Assembly: GCA_031292485.1 (NCBI GenBank)
Contig: JARLHA010000032.1
Location: 186,001 to 250,000 of the forward strand
DNA: 64,000 nucleotides
Direction: 5' to 3'
DNA from: Mucilaginibacter sp.
GTDB lineage: Bacteria; Bacteroidota; Bacteroidia; Sphingobacteriales; Sphingobacteriaceae
The position numbers and the translations under genes are program-made. The notes under the pieces are model-generated. The model saw only the letters and a list, made by a program, of their open reading frames with translations. It made no database searches and was not told where the DNA came from. This document shows, piece after piece, positions 1 to 9,226 of this stretch; position 1 is the first letter of the stretch, and each line of letters begins with the position of its first letter.

Positions 1-1
1 A

Positions 2-844
2 GGGCTGGCTATGTTTTATGCTGACCTGCTGCCCCGCAGGGCCGGGTTGTATGTTGAAGATAAAACACGTTTGGCACATTTAAATGCTTTGATCAGCAGG
101 TATTATGCCGACACCGGCAATATGGTAATCGCCCCGGCGAAGGTAAGCCTTGCCTCCAACGATGACCCCGGGTCGTTGGGTGACTATGCCGCCAGTGTTC
201 ATTTACAGGGCGAATTAATTGGAAGTATGCTGGATATGCTGATCAGAAGTTCAACCAACGGCAGGCACTCCTTTGATGATGTAATGCGGTTGATGTTCAA
301 ACGTCATGGCAAAAACAAAGGCTTTTATGCAAAGGATGTGGAACAAATTGTAACAGATGTTTGCAGGGATAATGAGGTACATAAATTCTTTAGAAATTAC
401 GTGTATCAAGGCAAGTCGATTGATTTCAATAAATATCTCAGATTAATAGGTTTGCGATTACAACTTTCTTATCAAGCGGCTATAAACAACAAGGGACAGT
501 TAATTGGCGACAACCGTATTTACATATGGCGCCCGCACGATGATACGCTTTATCACCTGATCCTGACCTCTTCGTCGGGGTGCTGGACCAAAGCAGGTGT
601 TCACACAGGAAATACTATCCTGTCAATTAACGATCAGCCAATTAAAACCCGGGCGTCCTTCTATAACGTTGTTAATAAACTGAAAATTGACGATAAAGTA
701 ATTATGGAGGTTAAACAGCCGGATGGAATACATAAAATACCGATAACGGTGTCAGGCTATCAAATTCCTGTCACACAAATCACTAAAATTGAGTGCCGCG
801 CCCCCGTGCAAAAACTATATCAGCAATGGGATAATGGAAAGTAG
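2..844 (+). CDS. M61 family glycyl aminopeptidase-like protein, C-terminal part (5' end outside window)
   Basis: The reading frame is open to the left edge of the window, so only the C-terminal ~280 residues are present and the first in-frame ATG at 11 is probably internal. The segment starts with a stretch like the one after the zinc site in M61 peptidases (FYADLLPRRAGL), followed by a helical part with VHLQGELIGSMLDML, which corresponds to the 'KG..va.mLD' region of the family. The last ~90 residues form a PDZ-like domain (GCWTKAGVHTGNTILSINDQP). The HExxH zinc motif should lie upstream of the window and cannot be checked. Family members are secreted or periplasmic metallo-aminopeptidases with a PDZ tail. 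Assignment to M61 is from the overall pattern and is fairly secure; the substrate is unknown. Confidence 0.7.
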   Translation, partial: GLAMFYADLLPRRAGLYVEDKTRLAHLNALISRYYADTGNMVIAPAKVSLASNDDPGSLGDYAASVHLQGELIGSMLDMLIRSSTNGRHSFDDVMRLMFKRHGKNKGFYAKDVEQIVTDVCRDNEVHKFFRNYVYQGKSIDFNKYLRLIGLRLQLSYQAAINNKGQLIGDNRIYIWRPHDDTLYHLILTSSSGCWTKAGVHTGNTILSINDQPIKTRASFYNVVNKLKIDDKVIMEVKQPDGIHKIPITVSGYQIPVTQITKIECRAPVQKLYQQWDNGK

Positions 845-907
845 GCATTTCTTCTTCTATTCTTTAATTTGCATCTTTAATTTGCACGTTGCTAATAAAG
901 TTACCTG

Positions 908-2152
908 ATGAAATATTTTTACACCTTATTTTTATTGATGGCAATCCTGTTTGCATCCGCTCAACAGCCGGATACTGTATTCCTGAAGAATTTACTGGAA
1001 ACACACCCCGAACTGTTCAGCCATATCCTCAGCCACCCTGCCCATAACGAAGTACAGATATTGTACACCCAAATCGACCGGGATGAAAACAATATTCCTC
1101 ATTTTACCTCCTATAGTTACAGGCTGAATGCCAATCATTATTTTTACCCGGCAAGTACCGTTAAACTGCCGACGGCGATTTTTGCCATGGAGAAATTAAA
1201 TGAGCTGAAAATACCCGGCTTAACTATCCAATCGGTAATGAAAACAGACAGTTCTTTTGCAGGGGAAACAAAGATGCTGAAGGATTCCCTGGCAAAAAAC
1301 AGCCTGCCGAGTATGGAACAATACATCAAAGAGATATTGCTGGTAAGTGATAATTTTGCCTATAACCGCCTTTATGAGTTTGTTGGCCGGGCGGAGATCA
1401 ATGATAAACTAAAAAAGTATAACCTCAACAATACCCGAATCATCGACCGGCTGGCTATTGGCGATGCTGGTGAAGGTACCAGGCATACAAACGCCATCGA
1501 TTTTTATAACGGCAACAAGCTTGTCTATCACCAACCGGCTCAATACGATCAGCGCGATTACCCGATACACCTTGACAATATGATCGTCGGTAAAGGTTAT
1601 ATGGATAGAAATGATAAACTGGTAATGAAGCCTTTTGATTTCAGCGATAAAAACGTGTATACCATCTCAGACCAGCAATCGGTATTAAAGCGCCTGCTTT
1701 TTCCGGAAGTTTACCCGGAAAATGACCGTTTTAATTTGACGCAGGAGCAGTACAAATTTATTTATCATTACATGAGTATGTTCCCAACAGAAAGCAAACA
1801 CCCAACTTACAAACAGCCGGAGTATTTCCCGGCCTATTGTAAATGGCTGTTTTATGGTGGTGACAGCACGGCGGTAATGGAACCTCACATCAGGATCTTT
1901 AACAAGATCGGCGACTCCTATGGCTTTGATATAGACAATGCCTACATCGTCGATTTTAAAAATAAAGTGGAATTCATTATCACTGCCGTAGTGCAATCCA
2001 ATGATGACGAGATCTATAACGATAATAAATACGAATACAAGACCGTGTGCCTGCCTTTTATGAAAAACCTGGGCCGCCTGATCTATCAATATGAATTAAC
2101 CCGACCCAAAAAACACTTACCTGATTTGAGTAAGTTCAAGTTCAGGTATTAG
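908..2152 (+). CDS. Class A beta-lactamase-like serine hydrolase, secreted
   Basis: A 414-residue protein with an N-terminal signal peptide ending near SAQQ (residue 19). The catalytic SxxK motif is S83-T-V-K86 and an SDN motif is at 147-149 (LLVSDNFAYNRLYEF), the arrangement of class A beta-lactamases and related D-Ala-D-Ala-type hydrolases. A clear KTG third motif is not visible, and the protein is about 120 residues longer than a true class A enzyme. It is therefore probably a periplasmic serine hydrolase of the 'beta-lactamase2' fold rather than a proven resistance enzyme. It stands alone, 63 bases after the M61 gene and on the same strand. A GTTGATT-type repeat starts directly after its stop codon. 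Function in peptidoglycan or peptide hydrolysis is inference. Confidence 0.75.
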   Translation: MKYFYTLFLLMAILFASAQQPDTVFLKNLLETHPELFSHILSHPAHNEVQILYTQIDRDENNIPHFTSYSYRLNANHYFYPASTVKLPTAIFAMEKLNELKIPGLTIQSVMKTDSSFAGETKMLKDSLAKNSLPSMEQYIKEILLVSDNFAYNRLYEFVGRAEINDKLKKYNLNNTRIIDRLAIGDAGEGTRHTNAIDFYNGNKLVYHQPAQYDQRDYPIHLDNMIVGKGYMDRNDKLVMKPFDFSDKNVYTISDQQSVLKRLLFPEVYPENDRFNLTQEQYKFIYHYMSMFPTESKHPTYKQPEYFPAYCKWLFYGGDSTAVMEPHIRIFNKIGDSYGFDIDNAYIVDFKNKVEFIITAVVQSNDDEIYNDNKYEYKTVCLPFMKNLGRLIYQYELTRPKKHLPDLSKFKFRY

Positions 2153-2154
2153 GT

Positions 2155-2253
2155 AGGTTGATTAAGTTGGATTGGGTTGATTGAGTTGTTTTTAATTGGT
2201 GAAACCACCTCTAAATAATCGGTGGAATCACAAATAAACAATCGGTGTAATCC
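2155..2253. repeat. Intergenic degenerate repeats (GTTGATT words and AATCGGTG words)
   Basis: Immediately after the stop of the serine hydrolase is a run of the words TTGATTAAG, TTGGATTGG and TTGATTGAG (2157-2189). It is followed by two copies of AATCGGTG(G/T)AATC at about 2218 and 2240. The same GTTGATT words recur in at least six other gaps of the window, usually as inverted pairs; here I see only the forward arm. Confidence 0.7.
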
Positions 2254-2312
2254 AAAAAAATAAAACTAATCGGGTATTTAAGTTGTTATTGCGTTACACC
2301 TATTTAAATACG

Positions 2313-3029
2313 ATGTCAACTACAACAATAGTACGGATGAACGGTTATAATACCGCCCCCGAAGAGAAAATAAATTTAAACTGGCCCGAACGCTACATTT
2401 CTGTTGCTGCGGGTGTAAAGCTGGGCTTTTCAGGTCTGCGTAATTTATTTAAGAGCCCGTTTTCGAGCCTTTTAAAATTAGGCGCAGGCGGATACCTGAT
2501 GAACAGGGGCATCACCGGCCATTGCGAGTTATATTCCCAAATGGGCAAAGATTCTATGGCCCCGGTAAATATCAATATTAAATCATCTTTTACGGTAAAT
2601 AAGCCAAGGATGGCTGTTTATAATTTTTGGCGCAAACTGGATAACCTGCCCTTATTTATGAATCACCTGGAGAGCGTGGATGTGCTGGACAGCGAACGTT
2701 CGCATTGGGTGCTAAAACTGCCCACCGGAGTTGCAAACGTTAGCTGGGATGCAGAAATTGTAATGGATGCACCTGGCGAATTTATTGGCTGGAGTTCTTT
2801 ACCGGGTTCTATAATTGACACCGCGGGCAAGATCCGTTTTCGGGATACTGAAAATGGCGGCACTCTTATCGATGTGCTCATCACTTATCAGCCTCCTGCC
2901 GGTGGTATTGGCGCAGGCCTTGCGCATGTGCTTAACCCTTTATTTAAAAATATGGTGGATACTGATGTCCAAAACTTCCGCCAGTATATGGACATGACCG
3001 ATCTGGAAGAAGTGGTGATCATTGTCTGA
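2313..3029 (+). CDS. SRPBCC (polyketide cyclase-like) family protein
   Basis: A 238-residue protein counted from the ATG at 2313; an upstream TTG in frame at 2283 is less likely. The N-terminal third (residues ~20-75) is a short Gly- and Leu-rich hydrophobic segment like the DUF2892 membrane region (LLKLGAGGYLMNRGITG). The C-terminal two thirds fit an SRPBCC/START-like ligand-binding domain (SFTVNKPRMAVYNFWRKLDNLPLFMNHLESV and the later GGTLIDVLITYQPPAG). Proteins with this layout are often described as 'cyclase/dehydrase' in Bacteroidota and have no established reaction. No neighbour suggests a pathway. Confidence 0.75.
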   Translation: MSTTTIVRMNGYNTAPEEKINLNWPERYISVAAGVKLGFSGLRNLFKSPFSSLLKLGAGGYLMNRGITGHCELYSQMGKDSMAPVNINIKSSFTVNKPRMAVYNFWRKLDNLPLFMNHLESVDVLDSERSHWVLKLPTGVANVSWDAEIVMDAPGEFIGWSSLPGSIIDTAGKIRFRDTENGGTLIDVLITYQPPAGGIGAGLAHVLNPLFKNMVDTDVQNFRQYMDMTDLEEVVIIV

Positions 3030-3031
3030 AC

Positions 3032-3160
3032 CAGGATTTGACTAGGATTCGTAGGATTTATGGGATGATAGGATTTGGCGATGGTTAAATCCAGTCATCT
3101 ACATTAATTTAAAATTAATATGATTTTTAAATCCGAAATCGAAATTTCGAAATCCGAAAT
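3032..3160. repeat. Intergenic repeats: AGGATTT words and a CGAAATTTCG palindrome
   Basis: At 3032-3085 the word AGGATTT/AGGATTC recurs four times (ccaggatttg, taggattcg, taggattta, taggatttgg). At 3130-3160 there is a near-palindrome built from TCCGAAATC around a central CGAAATTTCG. The palindrome ends exactly at the 3' end of the convergent xerD gene, so it may act in 3'-end formation for both neighbours; that role is inferred. Confidence 0.6.
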
Positions 3161-4059
3161 CAGCTTCTCGGATGATATTGAATAATTGTCCCCTTTAAAT
3201 ATTCCCTGTCCAAATGGGTATAAATTTCGGTGGTGGTAATGCTTTCATGGCCCAGCATTTCCTGTACGGCGCGCAGGTCAGCGCCGCCTTCAACTAAATG
3301 GGTGGCAAATGAATGCCTGAAGGTGTGCGGGCTGATGGTTTTATTGATCCCGGTAAGTTCAGCTAATTGTTTGATTACCATAAATATGTACACACGGCTC
3401 AACCGGGACCCCCTGCGGTTCAAAAACACCAGGTCCTCCTCCCCTTTTTTTACAGGGATATGCACGCGGATGTTTTCGATCCATATTTTTAAAGCCTTTA
3501 CCGCCGAACCGCCAATGGGCACCAGCCGCTCTTTACTGCCTTTGCCCGTTACCTTTATAAATTCGATATCAAGATACAGGTTTGATAATTTTAGCTCCGT
3601 TAATTCCGAAACCCGCAATCCGCAGCCATACAAAACTTCCAGGATGGCTTTATTGCGCCCGCCTTCGGGTTTTGAAACATCAATAGCATCAATCATTTTA
3701 TTGATATCCCCGTAACTCAAAGTATCCGGCAGTTTTCGTTGAATTTTGGGCGATTCGAGCAATTCTGAGGGGTCGCTTTTGATCAGATCCTCCATCAGCA
3801 GGTATTTATAAAACGATTTTATCCCCGATAATATCCTTGCCTGCGAGGAAGGTATCATGCCCAGCTCATTTACCCACACAATAAAAAGCCTTAAATTTGT
3901 TAATGTAATTGTTTCCGGATATAGCTTAACAGCTTGACTGTCAGAAAACTGGTATAACTTTTCAATATCCCTGCTGTAGGCTTCGATGGAGTTGTCGGAA
4001 AGCGATCTTTCCAATTTCAAATAAGCCTGAAAACCTTTTATTGTCGATCGCCAATCCAA
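3160..4059 (-). CDS. xerD: Tyrosine recombinase XerD
   Basis: A 299-residue tyrosine recombinase of normal XerC/XerD length. The N-terminal SAM-like core-binding domain spans about residues 1-95. The catalytic domain carries all expected residues: R149 (GCGLRVSEL), K173 (TGKGSKER), H245 and R248 (HTFRHSFATHL), H271 (LGHESI) and the nucleophile Y280 (TEIYTHLD). The housekeeping role is resolution of chromosome dimers at dif during division. It is divergent from aroQ with a very short gap, an arrangement common in Sphingobacteriaceae from memory. No integrase-type neighbours or att sites are visible, which supports the housekeeping assignment over a mobile-element integrase. XerC versus XerD cannot be settled by motifs alone. 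Confidence 0.9.
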   Translation of the reverse strand: MDWRSTIKGFQAYLKLERSLSDNSIEAYSRDIEKLYQFSDSQAVKLYPETITLTNLRLFIVWVNELGMIPSSQARILSGIKSFYKYLLMEDLIKSDPSELLESPKIQRKLPDTLSYGDINKMIDAIDVSKPEGGRNKAILEVLYGCGLRVSELTELKLSNLYLDIEFIKVTGKGSKERLVPIGGSAVKALKIWIENIRVHIPVKKGEEDLVFLNRRGSRLSRVYIFMVIKQLAELTGINKTISPHTFRHSFATHLVEGGADLRAVQEMLGHESITTTEIYTHLDREYLKGTIIQYHPRS

Positions 4060-4096
4060 TTGAGTTTTTTTAATGTTTTTATTTAAGTTTGAACTG

Positions 4097-4519
4097 ATGA
4101 AGATACAAATAATAAATGGCCCGAATTTAAACCTGCTGGGCGTTCGTGAAAAATCTATTTACGGCGACAGTAATTTTGAAACTTACCTGGAAGAATTACG
4201 CAAACGCTATCCTGAGATTTCCATCAGCTACTATCAAAGTAATGTCGAGGGCGAAATTATCAATAAAATTCATGAAGTTGGCTTTAGTTTTGACGGCATC
4301 GTTTTAAATGCGGGCGCTTATACCCATACTTCTATCGCCATTGCCGATGCCATTGCAGCTATAAAAACCCCTGTTATTGAAGTGCATATATCCAATGTTT
4401 ATAAACGTGAAGAATTCAGGCATCATTCCATGCTGGCGGCCAGTTGCCGGGGTGTAATTGCAGGTTTTGGCATGGACTCATACCGTTTAGCCATTGAAAG
4501 CGTTTTAGCCCCAAAGTAA
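4097..4519 (+). CDS. aroQ: Type II 3-dehydroquinate dehydratase
   Basis: A 140-residue protein that converts 3-dehydroquinate to 3-dehydroshikimate in the shikimate pathway; the type II enzyme forms a dodecamer in the cytoplasm. The start at 4097 gives the canonical N-terminus MKIQIINGPNLNLLG; an ATG eight codons upstream (4073) would add residues not seen in the family. Visible active-site elements are N10/N12 in the GPNLNLLG loop, Y22 in the flexible lid (SIYGDS), H98 in EVHISN and R108 in EEFRHHS. Full length and intact. It is divergently arranged with xerD. Confidence 0.95.
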   Translation: MKIQIINGPNLNLLGVREKSIYGDSNFETYLEELRKRYPEISISYYQSNVEGEIINKIHEVGFSFDGIVLNAGAYTHTSIAIADAIAAIKTPVIEVHISNVYKREEFRHHSMLAASCRGVIAGFGMDSYRLAIESVLAPK

Positions 4520-4568
4520 CTTATTGTCTTTCTACCCTATTGATAAGTTTATTTAAACTAATAAAAAA

Positions 4569-7106
4569 ATGTTCAGAATAACTAAAATAACCAGCCTGAT
4601 TATCCTTTCAGTCGCACTTTTCTCGTCAATTGATAGCTATTCACAAACTAAAGATAAGAAAGCGGTTGTATCTAAAAGGGAAGCCGCCAGGCAAGACCTG
4701 GATAGGCGCAACTCGCTAATGCGGTCGCTTAACCGGTCCGATACCTCTATAAATAGCCTTTTACAGCGGATTGAACAGTATACCACCTCATTTAACCAGA
4801 TTAAAAATAACCTGGCCGAAGGGCTGGACACTTCCGAAATCAGCGAACAATTGCCCCTTGCTAGCAAAAGACTTGATAAAATAGCTACTGTTACCAATAC
4901 GCACAAAGCAAGCACGCTGCGGTATCTTTTCGTGTTAAGAGATAATCTCGACCGTATACAAGATAACCTGCAGGACTGGCAGACAGACCTTGACAGCATC
5001 AGCTCAAAGTTAGTACAAAATCAAAAGGATCTGATCAAATTCAGTAAAGACACTGCATTACGAGCAGTCCCTTACGACAGTGTGGCAAGGAAAACATTTT
5101 TTACCCAGCTTAAATCAGTAAAGACGCTATGGCATAAAATTGATTCTGTCAACCGCATCGCTTTGTTAAAAGTTAACCTGCTACAGGATAAAGCCGCGGT
5201 TGCTTTTACGAAAGCGCTGGATGAAGATGACCAAATAGACGCAAAAATAAGCGGATTCGCTGCAAAAGCCATTTCCGGTGAAACTACTTATATCTGGTCG
5301 CCTGATGCCCGCTATAAGGATTTTAATTCTGCTTTATACAGCACTTTAAAACTTAATAATTTATTGCTCGGTTATTTCATAAAAAGCCAAATGCCGACAC
5401 ATTTAATAGGGATTTTATTTCTTATCCTGGTAATTAGCTTTATAGCGTTTACCAGGGCCAAAGCATTAAAAAACCATGAAGACACCGAAAGCCTTTTTAA
5501 CGAGGCAAATTACATTTGTCATAGGCCTATCGTATCTTCTCTTCTCCTTATAACAGTGATAGTTCCGTATTTTTATAATCATCCACCAACGATATTACTG
5601 GAAAGTTTCTTCCTGCTTTCAATGGTATTTGCGTTAATATTGATCAGGAAGGACATTTCAAAAGACAGCTTTAACTTCCTGGTTGCGTTGTTTGTTCTTG
5701 CTATTGGATACAGTATCAGCAACTTGTTTATTGAAATTTCCAACGTCGACAGGTATCTGATTTTGGGTTTAAGTATAGCTTCGATTGCCGTTGCTTTTTC
5801 ATTATTTAAAAAGTATAAAAAATCGCCGGATGAACACCTTCCGAATACGGGACTGGCATTGAAGGTGTTTATTGCCCTGGAGGTTTTATCGTTTGTTTTG
5901 AATATATCCGGCAGGTTTAGCATGGCTAAAATAGCCGGAGTAACCGCTGTTTTTAATTTGTGGCTCCTGGTGACTCTTTTTCTCGTTATCAGGATAATTA
6001 TACAGGGCCTTTACCTTCAATTTCAAATTAAACGGAACCCGAACAATATTATCAATTGGATAGATTATAAGCTGGTGCAAAAGAAATTCAAAAAGACACT
6101 GATTTTGCTCGGCTCGTTATTGTGGTTGTTTTTCCTTCTTCAAAATTTAAATATCGACGACTGGGCTTCAGACAATGTCCACAACATTTTTAAACAACCG
6201 CATAACGTGGGCGATTCTTCATTTACGTTTGGCGGCTTCATTATTTTTATTTTTGTGATCTGGCTTTCTTCCATCGTCTCAAAAATTATCAGTTACCTTT
6301 TTGATGTTTCGGCCCAGCGTGTAACTGACCTGTCGGTATTGAAAAGTAAGAATCGTACTTCCGCACTTATTATTCGTATAGGTGTATTTTCAATAGGCTT
6401 TCTGCTCGCAGTAGCCGCTTCCAACTTCCCAATAGATAAGCTTACGATTATTATCAGCGCTTTCGGCGTAGGCATTGGTTTTGGCTTGCAGAATATTGTT
6501 AACAACCTTGTTTCGGGCCTGATTATGGCGTTTGAAAAGCCGATCAATATCGGTGATGTGATCCAGGTTGACGGGCATACCGGTACGATGCGGGAAATTG
6601 GCATCCGTGCCAGTAAAGTAGTTACCGGTGATGGCTCGGAGGTTATTATTCCTAACGGCGATTTTATTTCGCACCAGGTGATCAACTGGACGTTAAGCAA
6701 CAGCAACCGGCAGATTGATTTAAGGATAATAACCGCCTATGGGGTGGATATAGCGAAGGTAAAAGACATGTTAAAAAGCGTTCTCGTTAGCCAGGAAGAC
6801 ATTATGGCCACACCTGCGCCGGTTGTATTGGTAAACAACGTAAGCGAAAGTGCCATTGAATTTAAAGTGCTTTTTTGGGTTGCTGACATTAATAAAACCG
6901 GGGAAATAAAAAGCAAGGTACTGGCAGAAATTTACCGGACAATTGATAAAGAAAGCATTCCGCTTCCCTCCACTCAAAAAGATATTAAACTGTTTTTCCC
7001 TGACGGATCACCGGTTAGCAATGAGTTATTAATCGGCGGTACTGAGGAAAAGAAAACCAGGAGTAAAAAAAACACTAAAGAAAATCTGCCGGATCAAGAT
7101 CAGTAA
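4569..7106 (+). CDS. Large MscS-family mechanosensitive ion channel
   Basis: An 845-residue protein with a signal peptide (residues 1-25, ending ..DSYSQ). A periplasmic helical, probably coiled-coil region runs to about residue 270, followed by roughly eight or more hydrophobic segments between 275 and 580, then an MscS domain from about 600. The pore helix and start of the beta domain are clear: FGVGIGFGLQNIVNNLVSGL followed by KPINIGDVIQVDG. The layout resembles the MscK/MscM (YjeP) large-channel group rather than the ~280-residue MscS. It should open under hypo-osmotic stress in the inner membrane. The Lys/Asp-rich tail (after ~820) overlaps the 3' end of the convergent glycosyltransferase by 32 bases. 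Confidence 0.88.
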   Translation: MFRITKITSLIILSVALFSSIDSYSQTKDKKAVVSKREAARQDLDRRNSLMRSLNRSDTSINSLLQRIEQYTTSFNQIKNNLAEGLDTSEISEQLPLASKRLDKIATVTNTHKASTLRYLFVLRDNLDRIQDNLQDWQTDLDSISSKLVQNQKDLIKFSKDTALRAVPYDSVARKTFFTQLKSVKTLWHKIDSVNRIALLKVNLLQDKAAVAFTKALDEDDQIDAKISGFAAKAISGETTYIWSPDARYKDFNSALYSTLKLNNLLLGYFIKSQMPTHLIGILFLILVISFIAFTRAKALKNHEDTESLFNEANYICHRPIVSSLLLITVIVPYFYNHPPTILLESFFLLSMVFALILIRKDISKDSFNFLVALFVLAIGYSISNLFIEISNVDRYLILGLSIASIAVAFSLFKKYKKSPDEHLPNTGLALKVFIALEVLSFVLNISGRFSMAKIAGVTAVFNLWLLVTLFLVIRIIIQGLYLQFQIKRNPNNIINWIDYKLVQKKFKKTLILLGSLLWLFFLLQNLNIDDWASDNVHNIFKQPHNVGDSSFTFGGFIIFIFVIWLSSIVSKIISYLFDVSAQRVTDLSVLKSKNRTSALIIRIGVFSIGFLLAVAASNFPIDKLTIIISAFGVGIGFGLQNIVNNLVSGLIMAFEKPINIGDVIQVDGHTGTMREIGIRASKVVTGDGSEVIIPNGDFISHQVINWTLSNSNRQIDLRIITAYGVDIAKVKDMLKSVLVSQEDIMATPAPVVLVNNVSESAIEFKVLFWVADINKTGEIKSKVLAEIYRTIDKESIPLPSTQKDIKLFFPDGSPVSNELLIGGTEEKKTRSKKNTKENLPDQDQ

Positions 7107-8133
7107 AATGCCTTTTCTTTTTTACAAAAAAGGCCCACACCAGGCTGCCATTGTAAATACCCTTTTGTGGGTACTGCCTGGCTAAAAGTCTGCGGTTTGC
7201 CTTTTGCAGGGCGGATACTTTACGGTGATCGCCCCTTAACAGGCGCCATACAAAATTTTGGTGGGCGCGGCTAACTGCCCAGGCGTCTTTGCGTTTTCCT
7301 TCGCTCAAAAAGCGCAACAGGGCCAAAAAATCCATCCATATGCGGGCGATAATGATAAAAACGGCCCGCCAGAAAGGCAGATTATTTTGAAGCAGTAAAA
7401 GATTATTCCTGAAATTTAAAAAGGTTTTAAAAGGGTTTTCAACATTTAAGGTACCGCCACCCAAATGAAACACTTCAGAGCCGGCGCAGTACATCACTTT
7501 ATAGCCCATGTTCTTTAACCGCCAGCAAAGGTCAATCTCTTCCATGTGCGCAAAAAAGCGATCATCAAAACCGCCCGCTTCATCCCAGCAATGCTTTTTG
7601 ATGAATAAGGCTGCACCCGTGGCCCAAAACACTTCCTGCGATTGCTGGTATTGACCTTTGTCTTCTTCAATTTCATAAAACATCCTTCCCTGGCAAAAGG
7701 GGTATCCGTATTTATCAATATATCCTCCCGCTGCCCCCGCGTGTTCAAAGTGATCTTTTTGATTAAAGGCCAATATTTTAGGTGCAGCTGCCGCTATCAT
7801 CGGGTCGCTTTCCATCAAAGCAATAACCGGCGTTATCCACCCCGGAGAAACCTCAACGTCCGAATTCAATAAGATGTAATAATCGGCATCAACTTTATCC
7901 AGCACCTTATTATAACCGCCGGTAAAGCCATAATTCTGGTCGTTTTGTATGATCGTGACGGTTGGGTATTCTTTTCGGATAAACTCAACCGACCCATCGT
8001 TAGAGCCATTGTCACCCACAATGATCTCGAGATTGGGATACACAGAACTTAGTATCGAAGGAAGAAACTGGCTCAGATGTTTGATGCCGTTCCAGTTTAA
8101 AATAACGATGGCAACTTTAGGTGTTTGGTTCAT
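7075..8133 (-). CDS. Glycosyltransferase family 2 (rhamnosyltransferase-like)
   Basis: A 352-residue GT-A fold transferase. Visible motifs are the N-terminal nucleotide-binding strand (VAIVILNWNG, residues ~6-15), GDNGSNDGS (~40) and the DxD-like NSDVEVSPGW (~93), followed by the acceptor region with HMEEIDLCWRLKNMGY. The family transfers sugars from NDP-sugars, usually to cell-surface polysaccharide or lipopolysaccharide. A weakly hydrophobic stretch near residues 255-275 may associate with the membrane. The next gene upstream on the same strand is a lipid A-type acyltransferase, in keeping with an envelope role, but 175 bases and a repeat separate them. Donor and acceptor are unknown. Confidence 0.88.
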   Translation of the reverse strand: MNQTPKVAIVILNWNGIKHLSQFLPSILSSVYPNLEIIVGDNGSNDGSVEFIRKEYPTVTIIQNDQNYGFTGGYNKVLDKVDADYYILLNSDVEVSPGWITPVIALMESDPMIAAAAPKILAFNQKDHFEHAGAAGGYIDKYGYPFCQGRMFYEIEEDKGQYQQSQEVFWATGAALFIKKHCWDEAGGFDDRFFAHMEEIDLCWRLKNMGYKVMYCAGSEVFHLGGGTLNVENPFKTFLNFRNNLLLLQNNLPFWRAVFIIIARIWMDFLALLRFLSEGKRKDAWAVSRAHQNFVWRLLRGDHRKVSALQKANRRLLARQYPQKGIYNGSLVWAFFVKKKRHFTDLDPADFL

Positions 8134-8315
8134 TAGTTCACTGGTTTATTAGTTCATTGGTATTCGTCGGTGAACCTGTATAGTTGCGATTATTTATAAA
8201 GATCAAAAGCATTAATTATGTATTGGGCGAATATATTAATTATCAAACATGAAATTTAAACTTATATCATTTACAAACGATACACTAATGAACAAGTGAA
8301 CCAATGAACTAATGA
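8131..8315. repeat. Inverted intergenic repeat (TAGTTCATTGGT words)
   Basis: The left arm at 8131-8166 is built from the words TTAGTTCACTGG and TTAGTTCATTGG. The right arm at 8283-8315 carries the complementary words AAGTGAACCAATGAAC and TAATGAAC. The arms are separated by about 115 AT-rich bases in which I see no gene. One arm begins at the start codon of the glycosyltransferase and the other ends at the 3' end of the acyltransferase gene. Confidence 0.65.
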
Positions 8316-9190
8316 ACATCGGAAGGTTTAATCTTCCATCTCCGGTGCGACCATAGCCAGTATTCGGGTTTTTCCCTGATCAATGATTCCAGGTATTTCA
8401 CATGTATTTCGGTGATCTCGAAAGGTTTTGTATTTTTTGGTTCTTCAACCAAGGGCACAAAAGTATAAGTATAATAACCCCTTTTTACCAGATCTATCTT
8501 ATAAAAAATAACGACGCAATTCATCACTTTGGTCAATTTCTCCACTCCCAGGAACACCGCAGTTGGCTGGTTAAGGAACGTAGTAAAATATTTAGCATCC
8601 TCGCGGGTTGGTGTCTGGTCTGAAGCGAGCACGGTAAAAGTGAGCTCGTTTTTGTATTCGATCAACTTTCGCAACGTTTGCCTCATTGGTACCAATGTTG
8701 CTCCAAATCGCGAACGGGTACGATTAAAAAACTCCGTAAACACCTCATTGGATTGCGGCTTGTAGATCACCATCCGGCGGTTATTGGTTAAAAAGCCAAA
8801 GTCTAAACAAGCCATTTCCCAGTTGCAATAATGCCCTGCAGCGGCCAGTATGCTTTTACCCTGGCTAAAATAATGTTCCATCAACTCAGGATTGGTGCAA
8901 ACCATGCGCCGCTTAACTTCTTTTGCCGGTATACTTACCGATTTGATGGTTTCTACCATCAGGTCGGCCATATATTTATAGTATTTTCTTTCAATTGCTT
9001 TGCGCTCAGACGCTGTTTTTTCAGGAAATGAATTAAGCAGATTCTCTTGTACTACCTTGCGGCGGTAATGCACGATATAGTAGAGAATGACGAATAAAAC
9101 ATCGGATACGCCATATAGAAACCAGAAAGGCAATAGCGATATCAAGTACAAAAAGTATGTACCCAAACGTGAAAGCCCTTTTTTTATCAT
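8309..9190 (-). CDS. Lysophospholipid / Kdo2-lipid A acyltransferase (LpxL/HtrB family)
   Basis: A 293-residue inner-membrane acyltransferase that would add a secondary acyl chain to lipid A precursors. There is an N-terminal membrane segment (residues ~11-40). The catalytic HX4E motif is H120-Y-C-N-W-E125 (AAAGHYCNWEMACLDFG), and later blocks VLASDQTPTR and YWLWSHRRWK are typical of the LpxL/LpxM family. Length is normal for the family. Bacteroidota often carry one such gene. A TATGTTTG promoter word lies 23-30 bases before the start on this strand. The true acyl donor and position cannot be inferred. Confidence 0.88.
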   Translation of the reverse strand: MIKKGLSRLGTYFLYLISLLPFWFLYGVSDVLFVILYYIVHYRRKVVQENLLNSFPEKTASERKAIERKYYKYMADLMVETIKSVSIPAKEVKRRMVCTNPELMEHYFSQGKSILAAAGHYCNWEMACLDFGFLTNNRRMVIYKPQSNEVFTEFFNRTRSRFGATLVPMRQTLRKLIEYKNELTFTVLASDQTPTREDAKYFTTFLNQPTAVFLGVEKLTKVMNCVVIFYKIDLVKRGYYTYTFVPLVEEPKNTKPFEITEIHVKYLESLIREKPEYWLWSHRRWKIKPSDVH

Positions 9191-9212
9191 TATTTTCGAC
9201 CGATTTTTGCTG

Positions 9213-9220
9213 CAAACATA
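9213..9220 (-). promoter_or_regulatory. Bacteroidota-type -7 element for the lpxL-like gene
   Basis: On the minus strand the sequence reads TATGTTTG, a full match to the Bacteroidota consensus TAnnTTTG, 23-30 bases before the ATG at 9190. I do not see a convincing TTTG at -33. Confidence 0.5.
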
Positions 9221-9226
9221 AAATAT

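Noticed and set aside
908..2152. True beta-lactamase resistance gene
   Set aside because: SxxK and SDN motifs are present but no KTG is evident and the protein is much longer than class A enzymes, so resistance is not claimed.
3160..4059. Integrase of a mobile element
   Set aside because: The tyrosine recombinase has XerD length and motifs, is next to aroQ, and no att-like repeats or cargo genes are present.
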